64,000 nt of DNA, from NCBI RefSeq assembly GCF_017826695.1, contig NZ_JAFFZW010000012.1, positions 62,001-126,000 of the forward strand, given 5' to 3'. This document shows positions 53,945 through 61,833 of the stretch, piece after piece. The number at the start of each line of letters is the position of its first letter. The first letter of the stretch is position 1. A program made the position numbers and the translations under genes. The notes beneath the pieces are model-generated. The model was not told where the DNA came from. It ran no database searches and saw nothing but the letters and a program-made list of their open reading frames with translations. This DNA comes from Pseudomonas alliivorans. Lineage in GTDB: Bacteria > Pseudomonadota > Gammaproteobacteria > Pseudomonadales > Pseudomonadaceae.

Positions 53945-54685
53945 TCACCAGTTGGCCATCTTTTTGAAGCGATCAGGCAGGTTGTCATGGAAGCTCATTA
54001 ATTTCTTTACTATATCTAGATCGGATGTTCCCTTTGAGACCTCTGTTTCATAGAGTTGCTTTCGCTGCTCTTTGACAGCGTGGAGCATGTTTGAAAAATA
54101 AACGGCTGACTCTTGGGTGACAGGTTCGCCTGTCGCATGGTATCGAATGATCGGATAGTCCGAGAGGTCAAGAAGTTCGAGGTTCATTGTGTTGTGCATA
54201 AAATCATTAACAAGAACCTTGAGCTCTGCTGGGTTCTCGCTTGCGTGCTTCACGCGATACTTCTGAGCTGCGCCGTTGGATTCAAACTCACGGCCCGATA
54301 CGTAAGGCGGGTGTGCGTTTGCGCTCAACGCCAGTCTCTGCGGCTGACTGCGATTTGACTCGGTCTCTATAGCTCCTCTTGGCTGAGCCGCCGCGTAAAC
54401 GGGGACACTCTCCAGCGCCGCAGGCCTGGCCGAAATCCCCTTTTCTTCAACCGCAGACCTGCGCTGCGCCAAGCCCATGTTCTGCATAAACACTGAAGAG
54501 CGCGGTTGAGTCAGGCGATTCAGTGTCGCGGACGCAGGCGGTATGGAGGTGCGGGCATTTGAGGACTCAACCCCTTTCAATACCTGAGCAAATGGGCCTG
54601 AACGGGGGGGCAGCGTTTTCTCAAGTGCGGCTGACTGACGTGTCTGGCTTCGCCGTGAAGTGGCTGTAGAGGTGTCTATTTCCAT
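53945..54685 (-). CDS. hypothetical protein with disordered N-terminus
   Basis: A 246-residue protein of no family I recognise. The first ~125 residues are rich in Ser, Arg, Gln, Pro and Ala and look disordered; the rest looks helical (NPAELKVLVNDFMHNTMNLELLDL, ESAVYFSNMLHAVKEQRKQLYETEV, SDLDIVKKLMSFHDNLPDRFKKMANW). Eight of the first 50 residues are Ser and residue 3 is Ile, as in type III effectors, but residues 2 and 4 are Glu and Asp, which is against it. No hrp box is found upstream. An effector role is therefore only a possibility. The block has lower GC than its flanks. Confidence 0.65.
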   Translation of the reverse strand: MEIDTSTATSRRSQTRQSAALEKTLPPRSGPFAQVLKGVESSNARTSIPPASATLNRLTQPRSSVFMQNMGLAQRRSAVEEKGISARPAALESVPVYAAAQPRGAIETESNRSQPQRLALSANAHPPYVSGREFESNGAAQKYRVKHASENPAELKVLVNDFMHNTMNLELLDLSDYPIIRYHATGEPVTQESAVYFSNMLHAVKEQRKQLYETEVSKGTSDLDIVKKLMSFHDNLPDRFKKMANW

Positions 54686-55097
54686 GGTAATGCTCTCCTG
54701 TTGGTTGAAACAGGTAGAGCAAGTCGAATGCCAGTTTTCCGGGTTTTTCAGGTCCTACAGAAGTTCGCCGAGTAAATTCGGTTATATATTTTTTAGTCCT
54801 ACATACACTTCCTACATCGTGGCATGTTGAGGAGAGACAAAAAATTGCCGTTCAAGGTGAATCGTTGCCGACGCATGAAGATTATGGACAAACACCGCAC
54901 CTGTGAGCGGCAAAAAAGACGCGCCTCTTGTTGGACAACGTTTGAAAGGTGGTGAGGGAGGTTGCTATCACACGGTAGGTTCACCGCCGAATTCGTAACA
55001 GTACACCTTGTTTGAAACACTCTGCCGGGCAAGTCCTGGACTGTGTCCGGCAGGGTCCTTTGGCAGCGGAAAATCCTGTGGTCAGGAAGCAGAATCG
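54686..55097. other. non-coding gap in the accessory block
   Basis: About 410 bp of AT-rich sequence upstream of the 246-residue protein gene. I searched for the GGAACC-N15/16-CCAC hrp box on the minus strand and found none. A hairpin CTGCCGG / CCGGCAG (55022-55053) lies just after the next gene's stop and may end its transcript. Confidence 0.4.
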
Positions 55098-55448
55098 TTA
55101 ACCCAGGTCAGCGACCAGTTGTTCGATCAGTCGGTAGACCGTTTCCAGGTCAGGTTCGGCAACGCGGTGTTCTTCGGCGAAGGAATATGCTTCGCTGAAA
55201 AGGCCGACACTGGGCGAAAGGACGAAGCCCGCATCATTTTCATAGACGCAGTCCCAGGCTTCCTGGCTGATGGATTTGGAGAAAATCACCAGCCGCTCTT
55301 CCTGATTGTTAATGGCATTGATGTACAGTTTTTCCGGGTCGACCGACCATTCGGCCAGTTCATTGACCAGAAACGCCCGGATCATTTCCTTGATTTCCTC
55401 GGCGTTGTTTTGCTTCGCGATGACATTCGGGTGGTTTTGGGTATTCAT
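55098..55448 (-). CDS. small acidic hypothetical protein
   Basis: A 116-residue acidic protein (MNTQNHPNVIAKQNNAEEIKEMIRAFLVNELAEWSVDPEKLYINAINNQ...). It seems to be a mixed alpha/beta cytosolic protein; the last 30 residues form a likely helix (EPDLETVYRLIEQLVADLG). I recognise no family. Size and acidity resemble type III chaperones or immunity proteins, but there is no sequence motif to support either. It is transcribed toward the 246-residue protein, 412 bp away, so they are probably not co-translated. Confidence 0.6.
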   Translation of the reverse strand: MNTQNHPNVIAKQNNAEEIKEMIRAFLVNELAEWSVDPEKLYINAINNQEERLVIFSKSISQEAWDCVYENDAGFVLSPSVGLFSEAYSFAEEHRVAEPDLETVYRLIEQLVADLG

Positions 55449-55618
55449 GATTTAACGTCCTTGTTAAGTTCATGTGCGTCATGCTTTCCAGAGTATGGCT
55501 TCACATGAATGGATGGGGTGAGGCCTTATTAAACCGCCAGAGCGGCAGTGAAGTGTCATGCATAGTTGTCGTCTTCAGTTATCTGCCGGGCAGGACGCCC
55601 GGCATCTGCGCCTGAGTA

Positions 55619-56380
55619 TCAGGTCCGGGCCACGGATGTCGGCAACGCGTCAGCACCGCGCTCGCGCACCCAGAATAACGTCGCACCTGCCACCGCTGCG
55701 GGCATCATCAGGATGTTGACCACCGGAATCAGCAGCGCAACGTACACGATCCCGCCGAAGCTCAGGCTCTGCCAACGCTTGCTCTTGAGCCAGGCCAGCA
55801 TTTCGTTCCAGCCCAGTTTGTGGTTGTCGGCGGGGTAGTCGATGTACTGGATCGCCATCATCCACACCCCGAACAGCAGCCACAGCGGCGCGGCAATGAT
55901 GTTGACGACCGGGATGAAGGACAGGACAAACAGCCCCAGCATACGTGGCAACATGTAGCCCAGCTTGCGGGCCTCGCGGGCCAGGGTGCGCGGCACCATG
56001 GCAACCAGTTCGGTCCAACTGAACGCCGGAGAGTCATCCACGCCGCGCACCACGGCCTCGACCTTCTCCGACAGAAAGCCGTTGAACGGTGCAGCGATGA
56101 TGTTGGCGACCATGGTGAAGGTGAAGAACACCATCAATAGCACCAGCGCGACGAACAGTGGCCACAGGATGTAACTGAGAAAGCTCAGCCAGTGGGGAAG
56201 CGTTGGCATGAACGCGTCGACCCAGAGTTCGAACTGATGTATCGCCAGATAGATCACACCACAAAACAGCACCAGATTGATGCTTAGCGGCAGTAGAACG
56301 AACAGGCGCAGTCCAGGGCTCAGAACCAGTTTCAGGCCTTCGCTGAGGTATTGCGGGCCGGTGAGGGCGGGAGCAGGCAT
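55619..56380 (-). CDS. cysZ: sulfate transporter CysZ
   Basis: A 253-residue inner-membrane protein with the CysZ/EI24 pattern: GPQYLSEGLKLVLSPGLRLFVLLPLSINLVLF near residue 8, FTFTMVANIIAAPFNGFLSEKVE near residue 92, and NIIAAPLWLLFGVWMMAIQYIDYPADNHKLGW near residue 160. CysZ supports sulfate uptake for cysteine synthesis. The start MPAPALTG was chosen to match the family N-terminus. It diverges from the peroxiredoxin gene, with about 290 bp between them. Confidence 0.94.
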   Translation of the reverse strand: MPAPALTGPQYLSEGLKLVLSPGLRLFVLLPLSINLVLFCGVIYLAIHQFELWVDAFMPTLPHWLSFLSYILWPLFVALVLLMVFFTFTMVANIIAAPFNGFLSEKVEAVVRGVDDSPAFSWTELVAMVPRTLAREARKLGYMLPRMLGLFVLSFIPVVNIIAAPLWLLFGVWMMAIQYIDYPADNHKLGWNEMLAWLKSKRWQSLSFGGIVYVALLIPVVNILMMPAAVAGATLFWVRERGADALPTSVART

Positions 56381-56668
56381 GGCAGCCTCCGGAAGCTTGA
56401 AAGGCGTGACCTTACCGGCTTTGAGGTGGCCGTGAAAGAGCCGCTTGCAAGGGTTTCTGGCCAGCACCTTATGACTCGCCATCCCAACCGCGATCGATGG
56501 ATGGAGTCGTCTGGCAACAGCCTTATAAACAGTGTGGGCACGTGGTGGGCGTTCTATAGAAGTGACCTATGAGGTGGATTGTGAAACGATATTTCCTTAC
56601 TCTTTCCCACCCCGATAGGCTTGTCAGCAATTTCAGGACCTGTCCTTTCAATTTTCATGGAGTAATCA
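56381..56668. other. divergent promoter region of cysZ and the peroxiredoxin gene
   Basis: 288 bp without a gene. It must hold both promoters. I see no clear regulator site. Confidence 0.4.
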
Positions 56669-57268
56669 ATGAGCGTACTGGTAAACAAGCTAGCCCCGGA
56701 TTTCGACGCAGCAGCAGTATTGGGTGACGGTTCCATCGTCGATAGCTTCAAGCTGTCCTCGCTGCGCGGCAAATACGTGGTCTTGTTCTTCTGGCCGCTG
56801 GACTTCACGTTTGTCTGCCCTTCGGAAATCATTGCCCACAACAACCGCATCGCCAAATTCCGCGAGCTGGGTGTTGAAGTGGTTGGCGTTTCCATCGATT
56901 CGCAATTCACTCACTTCGCGTGGCGCAGCACCCCGGTGGAAAAAGGCGGCATCGGCGAAGTCGAGTTCACCATGGTGGCCGACGTCAAACACGAGATCAC
57001 TCGCGCCTACGGCATTGAGCACGATGACGGTGTTGCACTGCGTGCCTCGTTCCTGATCGACAAGGCGGGCGTCGTTCAACACCAGGTGGTGAATAACCTG
57101 CCGCTGGGCCGTGACGTGGACGACATGGTGCGTCTGGTCGAAGCGCTGCAGTTCACTGAAGAGCACGGCGAAGTCTGCCCGGCAGGCTGGCGTCCCGGCC
57201 AGAAAGGGATGAAGGCGGATGCCCAGGGCGTTGCCGACTATCTGGCATCCAACGCCACGAGCCTCTAA
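56669..57268 (+). CDS. 2-Cys peroxiredoxin (AhpC/Prx1 type)
   Basis: A 199-residue typical 2-Cys peroxiredoxin that reduces peroxides. The peroxidatic cysteine is in DFTFVCPSEI (Cys50), and the resolving cysteine in HGEVCPAGW near residue 170. An Arg and the Trp pair complete the active site. The length matches the Prx1/AhpC class. It lies 140 bp before trxB on the same strand, and thioredoxin, recharged by TrxB, is the likely reductant. Confidence 0.96.
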   Translation: MSVLVNKLAPDFDAAAVLGDGSIVDSFKLSSLRGKYVVLFFWPLDFTFVCPSEIIAHNNRIAKFRELGVEVVGVSIDSQFTHFAWRSTPVEKGGIGEVEFTMVADVKHEITRAYGIEHDDGVALRASFLIDKAGVVQHQVVNNLPLGRDVDDMVRLVEALQFTEEHGEVCPAGWRPGQKGMKADAQGVADYLASNATSL

Positions 57269-57409
57269 CTGATTGTGCCGATCCGGCTGACGGTCGGATC
57301 GGCGCAGCAGAATTTTCAGGATGGCTGAGCGGTCTCGGATTTCTCAGCCATCCTTACTTATCCAGCCGTTCCGACCGCGGCGTAAACGGTCGGTCGATAG
57401 GAGTGTGTC

Positions 57410-58372
57410 ATGTCAGACGTACGTCATTCCCGAGTGATCATTCTCGGTTCCGGCCCTGCCGGTTACAGCGCTGCGGTGTACGCCGCACGTGCCAACCTCA
57501 AGCCGCTGCTCATCACCGGCATGCAGGCTGGCGGTCAGCTGACCACGACCACTGAAGTCGATAACTGGCCGGGCGACCCCCATGGCCTGACTGGTCCGGT
57601 ACTGATGGAGCGTATGCGCGAGCACGCCGAGCGTTTCGAGACCGAGATCGTGTTCGATCACATCAACTCGGTCGATCTGGCGGGCAAGCCATTCAGCCTG
57701 CAGGGCGACAGCGCAACCTACACCTGCGACGCGTTGATCATCGCAACCGGTGCCAGCGCGCGTTACCTGGGCCTGCCATCGGAAGAAGCGTTCATGGGCA
57801 AGGGCGTTTCTGCCTGCGCGACTTGCGACGGCTTCTTCTATCGCAATCGTGAGGTGGCAGTGGTCGGTGGTGGCAACACGGCCGTTGAAGAGGCGCTGTA
57901 CCTGGCCAACATCGCGAGCAAGGTGACGCTGGTTCACCGTCGCGAGACCTTCCGCGCCGAGAAGATCCTGATCGACAAGCTGCATGCGCGTGTCGCTGAA
58001 GGCAAGATCGAGCTCAAGCTCAACGCCACGCTGGATGAGGTCCTGGGCGACAATATGGGCGTGACCGGTGCCCGCCTTAAAAACAACGACGGCACCAGCG
58101 ACGAGCTGAAAGTCGACGGCGTGTTCATCGCCATTGGCCATACGCCTAACACCTCGCTGTTCGACGGCCAGTTGGCATTGAAAGACGGCTACATGGTTGT
58201 GCAGGGTGGCCGTGAAGGCAACGCGACTGCCACCAGTGTCGAAGGTGTGTTCGCTGCGGGCGACGTGGCAGACCACGTTTACCGTCAGGCAATCACCTCG
58301 GCCGGCGCAGGCTGCATGGCTGCACTGGACGTTGAGCGTTATCTGGACGGCCTGGCAAACGCCTCGTTCTGA
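57410..58372 (+). CDS. trxB: thioredoxin reductase
   Basis: A 320-residue NADPH-dependent flavoenzyme that reduces thioredoxin. The FAD site GSGPAGYSAAVYAAR is at residues 13-27, the redox pair CATC at residues 136-139, the NADPH site VVGGGNTAVEEALYL near residue 153, and the C-terminal FAAGDVADHVYRQAITSAGAGCMAAL FAD loop near residue 283. Length and motifs are standard. It follows the peroxiredoxin gene, which it serves through thioredoxin. A strong terminator follows. Confidence 0.98.
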   Translation: MSDVRHSRVIILGSGPAGYSAAVYAARANLKPLLITGMQAGGQLTTTTEVDNWPGDPHGLTGPVLMERMREHAERFETEIVFDHINSVDLAGKPFSLQGDSATYTCDALIIATGASARYLGLPSEEAFMGKGVSACATCDGFFYRNREVAVVGGGNTAVEEALYLANIASKVTLVHRRETFRAEKILIDKLHARVAEGKIELKLNATLDEVLGDNMGVTGARLKNNDGTSDELKVDGVFIAIGHTPNTSLFDGQLALKDGYMVVQGGREGNATATSVEGVFAAGDVADHVYRQAITSAGAGCMAALDVERYLDGLANASF

Positions 58373-58390
58373 GTGCGTTTTTCAGGTGTA

Positions 58391-58418
58391 AAAAAACCGG
58401 CCTTGTGCCGGTTTTTTT
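58391..58418. terminator. bidirectional rho-independent terminator after trxB
   Basis: AAAAAACCGGC-CTTGT-GCCGGTTTTTT, a short strong stem with A and T runs on both sides, between convergent trxB and the HopJ-family gene. Confidence 0.9.
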
Positions 58419-58434
58419 GTAGGGCGTAGCTGTT

Positions 58435-58776
58435 TCAGCCTTTACGTTTCAACGGTTCACCTTCGAACTTCACACCTGCCAGGCCATGCTTGATCAGGGC
58501 GCGAATGTTGCCGTGGTCGCTGCCCTCGGGTGTTGCGAGTACCGAACGGTAGTGTTCGCCGAATGCCAGTAACGCTTCTTCGTCGCTCAGACCTTCCAGC
58601 AGGACCATGCCCAGGGTTTTGCACGAGCCTTCATTCTGACCGGCAGCGTTGTCGACATCTCCGTTACGGAACGCCTGTGGCTGGTAGTCGTAGGTGTCGG
58701 CGATGAAGGCGAGGGTGTCGGCAAACGCGTGTTCGCCGCTGCGCAGGCGGGTACGCAGGGAGTCAAGGTCAGTCAT
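58435..58776 (-). CDS. HopJ-family protein (PF08888; not a proven effector)
   Basis: A 113-residue protein matching the HopJ family (MTDLDSLRTRLRSGEHAFADTLAFIADTYDYQPQAF, then GDVDNAAGQNEGSCKTLGMVLLEGLSDEEALLAFGEHYRSV). The family name comes from a P. syringae effector screen, but it is found in many non-pathogens and sits in a housekeeping pterin cluster, so secretion is doubtful. It overlaps the DUF1244 gene by 8 bp, and is the last gene of the folM-folE-folX unit. It may have a role in pterin use; this is inferred from position. Confidence 0.92.
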   Translation of the reverse strand: MTDLDSLRTRLRSGEHAFADTLAFIADTYDYQPQAFRNGDVDNAAGQNEGSCKTLGMVLLEGLSDEEALLAFGEHYRSVLATPEGSDHGNIRALIKHGLAGVKFEGEPLKRKG

Positions 58777-59065
58777 GCTTGGGTTCCTTGGCGAAGGCCG
58801 CCTGTTGCTCGGCGCTGGCTTCTTTCTGGTACTGGGCTTTCCACTCGCTGTACGGCATGCCATAAACCACTTCGCGGGCGTCATCGAGGCTGATGTCGAT
58901 GTGTTTCTCGTCGGCCGCAGCCTTGTACCACTTGGACAGGCAGTTGCGGCAGAAGCCGGACAGGTTCATCAGGTCGATGTTCTGGACATCCTTGCGGCTG
59001 TCCAGATGCGCGACCAGTCGGCGAAAGGCGGCGGCTTCCAGTTCGAGGCGTTCTTGCTCGGTCAT
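58769..59065 (-). CDS. DUF1244 domain protein
   Basis: A 98-residue protein with the full DUF1244 pattern (LEAAAFRRLVAHLDSRKDVQNIDLMNLSGFCRNCLSKWYKAAADEKHIDI, then ARE.VYGMPYSEWKAQYQ). The CRNC pair may bind metal. Function unknown. It overlaps the HopJ-family gene by 8 bp and lies 44 bp after folX, in an order kept across pseudomonads. Probably part of the fol operon. Confidence 0.93.
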   Translation of the reverse strand: MTEQERLELEAAAFRRLVAHLDSRKDVQNIDLMNLSGFCRNCLSKWYKAAADEKHIDISLDDAREVVYGMPYSEWKAQYQKEASAEQQAAFAKEPKHD

Positions 59066-59109
59066 GACGGGCTCTTTTCAGTCAGTAAAGTCGCGTCATG
59101 ATAAGAGTT

Positions 59110-59481
59110 TCAGCGTTGACCGGCGAGCGTGATCGAGACTGACTCGGCAAAACGCAGCGCATGTGGCTTGTCGACTTCCACTTCGGCGTACGTCACCGCC
59201 TCATGGCTCATGACCAAGTCCAGCACTTCCTGGGTCAGCCGCTCAAGTAGCGCGAAGCGATTGCCTTCGACGTGCTGAATGATCGCCTTGGTGATGGTGC
59301 GGTAGTTGAGCGCGTGCTCGATATCGTTGTCGCGCACCGCTTCCTGAGCCACGTACAGAATCGTCAGGTTGATCAGCACGTCCTGCTTGTTGAGGATCTC
59401 GTCTTCATTGATACCGATGAACGTGCGCAGGCGCAAGTCCTTGACGCGAATGCGCGCGGTGCCGGGTTCCAGTCGGGCCAT
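59110..59481 (-). CDS. folX: dihydroneopterin triphosphate 2'-epimerase
   Basis: A 123-residue FolB/FolX-fold enzyme that epimerises dihydroneopterin triphosphate to the monapterin form. IRVKDLRLRTFIGINEDEILNKQDVLINLTI near residue 12 and the Lys/Tyr residues of the FolX type are seen (LNYRTITKAIIQHVE near residue 60). The ATG shares a base with the folE stop, so the two are coupled. With FolE and FolM it makes tetrahydromonapterin, the cofactor of phenylalanine hydroxylase in Pseudomonas. Confidence 0.92.
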   Translation of the reverse strand: MARLEPGTARIRVKDLRLRTFIGINEDEILNKQDVLINLTILYVAQEAVRDNDIEHALNYRTITKAIIQHVEGNRFALLERLTQEVLDLVMSHEAVTYAEVEVDKPHALRFAESVSITLAGQR

Positions 59482-60044
59482 TACTGTTTGCTCCTTCCGA
59501 TCAATTGCAGAAACTCCATGCGCGTGGTGCTGGACTCGCGGAATGAACCCAGCATCACCGACGTGTTCATGGTCGAGTTCTGTTTCTCCACGCCGCGCAT
59601 CATCATGCACATGTGTTTGGCTTCGATCACGACCGCAACACCGGATGCACCGGTCACTTCCTGAATCGCTTCGGCGATCTGGCGGGTCAGGTTTTCCTGA
59701 ATCTGCAGGCGTCGGGCGAACATGTCGACGATGCGGGCGATCTTCGACAGACCCAGTACCTTGCCGGTCGGAATGTACGCGACATGTGCCTTGCCGATGA
59801 AGGGCAGCAGGTGGTGCTCGCACAGCGAATAAAGCTCGATGTTCTGGACGATGACCATCTCGTCGTTGTCGGACGCGAACAGGGCGCCGTTGACGATCTC
59901 TTCAACGCTCTGCGTATAACCATGACACAGATACTGCATCGCCTTGGCGGCACGCTTGGGAGTATCCAGAAGGCCTTCGCGTTCCGGGTCTTCACCGAGG
60001 CCGACCAGAATGTCTCGATAATGCTGTGGCAGGGATAAGCTCAT
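59481..60044 (-). CDS. folE: GTP cyclohydrolase I
   Basis: A 187-residue enzyme converting GTP to dihydroneopterin triphosphate. The zinc ligands are visible as Cys75 and His78 (YSLCEHHLLPF) and Cys146 (KHMCMMMRG). The allosteric and active-site block LGLSKIARIVDMFARRLQIQENLT is at about residues 97-120. Pseudomonads carry more than one folE; this copy sits in the folM-folE-folX operon. The P. putida folE is reported as light-inducible (from memory), which fits the light box upstream of folM. Confidence 0.96.
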   Translation of the reverse strand: MSLSLPQHYRDILVGLGEDPEREGLLDTPKRAAKAMQYLCHGYTQSVEEIVNGALFASDNDEMVIVQNIELYSLCEHHLLPFIGKAHVAYIPTGKVLGLSKIARIVDMFARRLQIQENLTRQIAEAIQEVTGASGVAVVIEAKHMCMMMRGVEKQNSTMNTSVMLGSFRESSTTRMEFLQLIGRSKQ

Positions 60045-60065
60045 CAGATTGATCCTCGGGGCGGC

Positions 60066-60776
60066 CTACTTGACGTGCCGTCCACCGTTTACGGTCAGTG
60101 TGGTGCCGGTGACATAAGTGGAGTCCAGAAGATAACGCAGGCTCTGGTAGATCACTTCTGCACCCGGCTCTATGCCCAGCGCCGATTTGGCGAGGACGTT
60201 GGCGCGGTACGCTGCGTCGTCCGTGGGTTGAAACATCAGCAATGCCGGAGCAATGCCGTTGACCTTGATGCGCGGTGCAAACCGTGCGGCAAACGACAGG
60301 GTCAGGCTTTCCAGGCCTGCCTTGCTGGCGCAATACGCGATGTGCTTGCTGCTGCCCTTGCGAGTGACGTCATCGCTGATGTGAACGATGTCGGCCACCT
60401 CGCTGGCGTGCAGCAACGGCGCGCAGTGCAGGTTGATCAGGTAGGGCGCAAGCATGTGTACGCTGAACATGCGGGTAAATTGCCCGGCTTCATCGCCGGG
60501 TGTTTCAGCGAGCCACTCGGAGGCGTTATGCACGATGGCTCGCAAACTGTCGGTGCGGTCTTTCAGCTCTGCAACGAATGCCAGGATGCCTGCCTCGCTG
60601 GAGAAATCGCCCTTCAGCGTTATAGCTCCAGCCCGGCGCAATTCATCAATGCCCGGCCGTTCACTGCGGTAGCTGATGATGACCGGTTGTCCTTGCTCCA
60701 GCAGGCGCTGCGCACAATGCAGGCCCACTCGCTGACTGGCGCCGGTGATCAGGATCGGTGCAGAAGAAAATTCCAT
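60066..60776 (-). CDS. folM: dihydromonapterin reductase (SDR)
   Basis: A 236-residue NADPH-dependent SDR. LITGASQRVGLHCAQRLLEQGQ near residue 10 gives the glycine motif, NASEWLAE near residue 85, and HIAYCASKAGLESLTLSFA near residue 146 gives the Tyr-x3-Lys. The TGASQRVG sequence and the folE-folX neighbours identify it as FolM, which reduces dihydromonapterin to tetrahydromonapterin. It is the first gene of the operon and has a light-box-like element 94-117 bp upstream of its start. Confidence 0.93.
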   Translation of the reverse strand: MEFSSAPILITGASQRVGLHCAQRLLEQGQPVIISYRSERPGIDELRRAGAITLKGDFSSEAGILAFVAELKDRTDSLRAIVHNASEWLAETPGDEAGQFTRMFSVHMLAPYLINLHCAPLLHASEVADIVHISDDVTRKGSSKHIAYCASKAGLESLTLSFAARFAPRIKVNGIAPALLMFQPTDDAAYRANVLAKSALGIEPGAEVIYQSLRYLLDSTYVTGTTLTVNGGRHVK

Positions 60777-60869
60777 CGGCAGTTCACGTATCTGTTCGGT
60801 GGGAGGGCAGTCGGCAAATCACTCTGGAGAGTGGCGTGTTTCAAATGTTGACCAGACTGCGACCAAAGT

Positions 60870-60893
60870 TATACCAGAGAATTTTTTTGTACA
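60870..60893 (-). promoter_or_regulatory. candidate LitR/PplR operator before folM
   Basis: On the minus strand TGTACA-N12-GGTATA, then ACTT. This is one mismatch from the light-box consensus and matches the element at 6019-6046 base for base outside the spacer. The TTGTAC and TATAAC within it, 15 bp apart, may be the folM -35 and -10. Confidence 0.65.
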
Positions 60894-60985
60894 ACCCTGA
60901 GTGTCATGAAAACAGGGTGCGCGGGCGCACGGAGCCGTCTGAGTGGCGAAGAATGCCTGGAGGGCAGGGAGACCTTTCTTGATCA

Positions 60986-61020
60986 AGACCTGTACCAGTT
61001 CGTTAATTCTGTACAGGTCT
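60986..61020. promoter_or_regulatory. 35-bp inverted repeat with TGTAC cores upstream of folM
   Basis: AGACCTGTAC (60986-60995) and GTACAGGTCT (61011-61020) are perfect 10-bp arms around 15 bases. The cores are TGTACC and TGTACA with 13 between them, one more than in the light box. It may be a second regulator site or a weak terminator of the upstream ABM-domain gene. Confidence 0.5.
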
Positions 61021-61038
61021 TGGTGCGTATTATTGACG

Positions 61039-61599
61039 CTACGCGGAGTGGGTTCGGCGCGACGCTGCCGGCGGTGAACTTTGCAGCCAGGGTGCCAGCA
61101 GACGTGTGGACAGCGGTATGAACAGATAGACCATCAACGGTGTAAGGATTGCAGTGCTGATCATGATGCGTGGCAGCAGGTCGAGATGATTGAGCAGCGG
61201 ACCCAGCAGGAAATTGAAAATCAGTGAAACCGGGAAGAATGCCAGCCAGATGGCGACCGCCTGTTTCCAACGCGGAGGGCGTTGATCGGCAGCGCCGAAC
61301 CAGCCGTCTATGCCGCTTACACGATGTTCGGAAGGCTGGGCAAACAAGCCGCTGCCACGCACCAGCCAGGAGCGTCGGGACGCAGAATGCTCCCAGGCGT
61401 GCATGGTCTGTTCGTCGGTAAAGCGGAAAATGATCTGGAATTCGTCATCGCCGGGCGGAGGAGCGAGCACGCCGGAACCCAGGTAGCCGGGAAAGTCAGT
61501 GGCCAGTTGTTCGCCTTCGTGCAGCCAGGCCATCATTTCCTGATAGCGGCCATGGGCGACACGGCGTGCAACCATCAAGGTGACGGGTGAGGTAGACAT
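61039..61599 (-). CDS. antibiotic biosynthesis monooxygenase (ABM) domain protein with membrane anchor
   Basis: A 186-residue protein. Residues 1-105 form an ABM-type dimeric alpha/beta barrel (VTLMVARRVAHGRYQEMMAWLHEGEQLATDFPGYLGSGVL, and FQIIFRFTDEQTMHAWEHSASRRSWL). Two transmembrane segments follow (AVAIWLAFFPVSLIFNFLLG and MISTAILTPLMVYLFIPLS). This layout is common in proteobacteria and has no known substrate. It diverges from the second LitR-like regulator and may be its target; I see no exact light box in the intervening 234 bp. Confidence 0.9.
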   Translation of the reverse strand: MSTSPVTLMVARRVAHGRYQEMMAWLHEGEQLATDFPGYLGSGVLAPPPGDDEFQIIFRFTDEQTMHAWEHSASRRSWLVRGSGLFAQPSEHRVSGIDGWFGAADQRPPRWKQAVAIWLAFFPVSLIFNFLLGPLLNHLDLLPRIMISTAILTPLMVYLFIPLSTRLLAPWLQSSPPAASRRTHSA

Positions 61600-61833
61600 T
61601 GTGTATCTCCGGTAGAGGCGTGAGATTCCCGGGTAGGGAGGTCACATGGCGCGGCGCCGGGGTGGTGGGCCGCGTCAGCTTCACTCAGAAGCAAGCAAGG
61701 ATTATTCCTGAAACCGTTTAAAACAAGTAGAACTTTGTAGTCGCTTACGGGCCTCAATTTCAGACGCCCGGAGCTATAGCCCGTTCGACGGCGCTGTTTA
61801 CAATGCGTCGCAAATAAAAAGTGATCACCCGGC

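Noticed and set aside
54686..54980. Possible hrp box upstream of the 246-residue protein
   Set aside because: No GGAACC-N15/16-CCAC pattern was found on the minus strand; the nearest GTGG...GGTTG pairs have the wrong spacing.
58435..58776. HopJ as a type III effector of this strain
   Set aside because: The family is widespread in bacteria without type III secretion, and the gene lies in a conserved metabolic operon.
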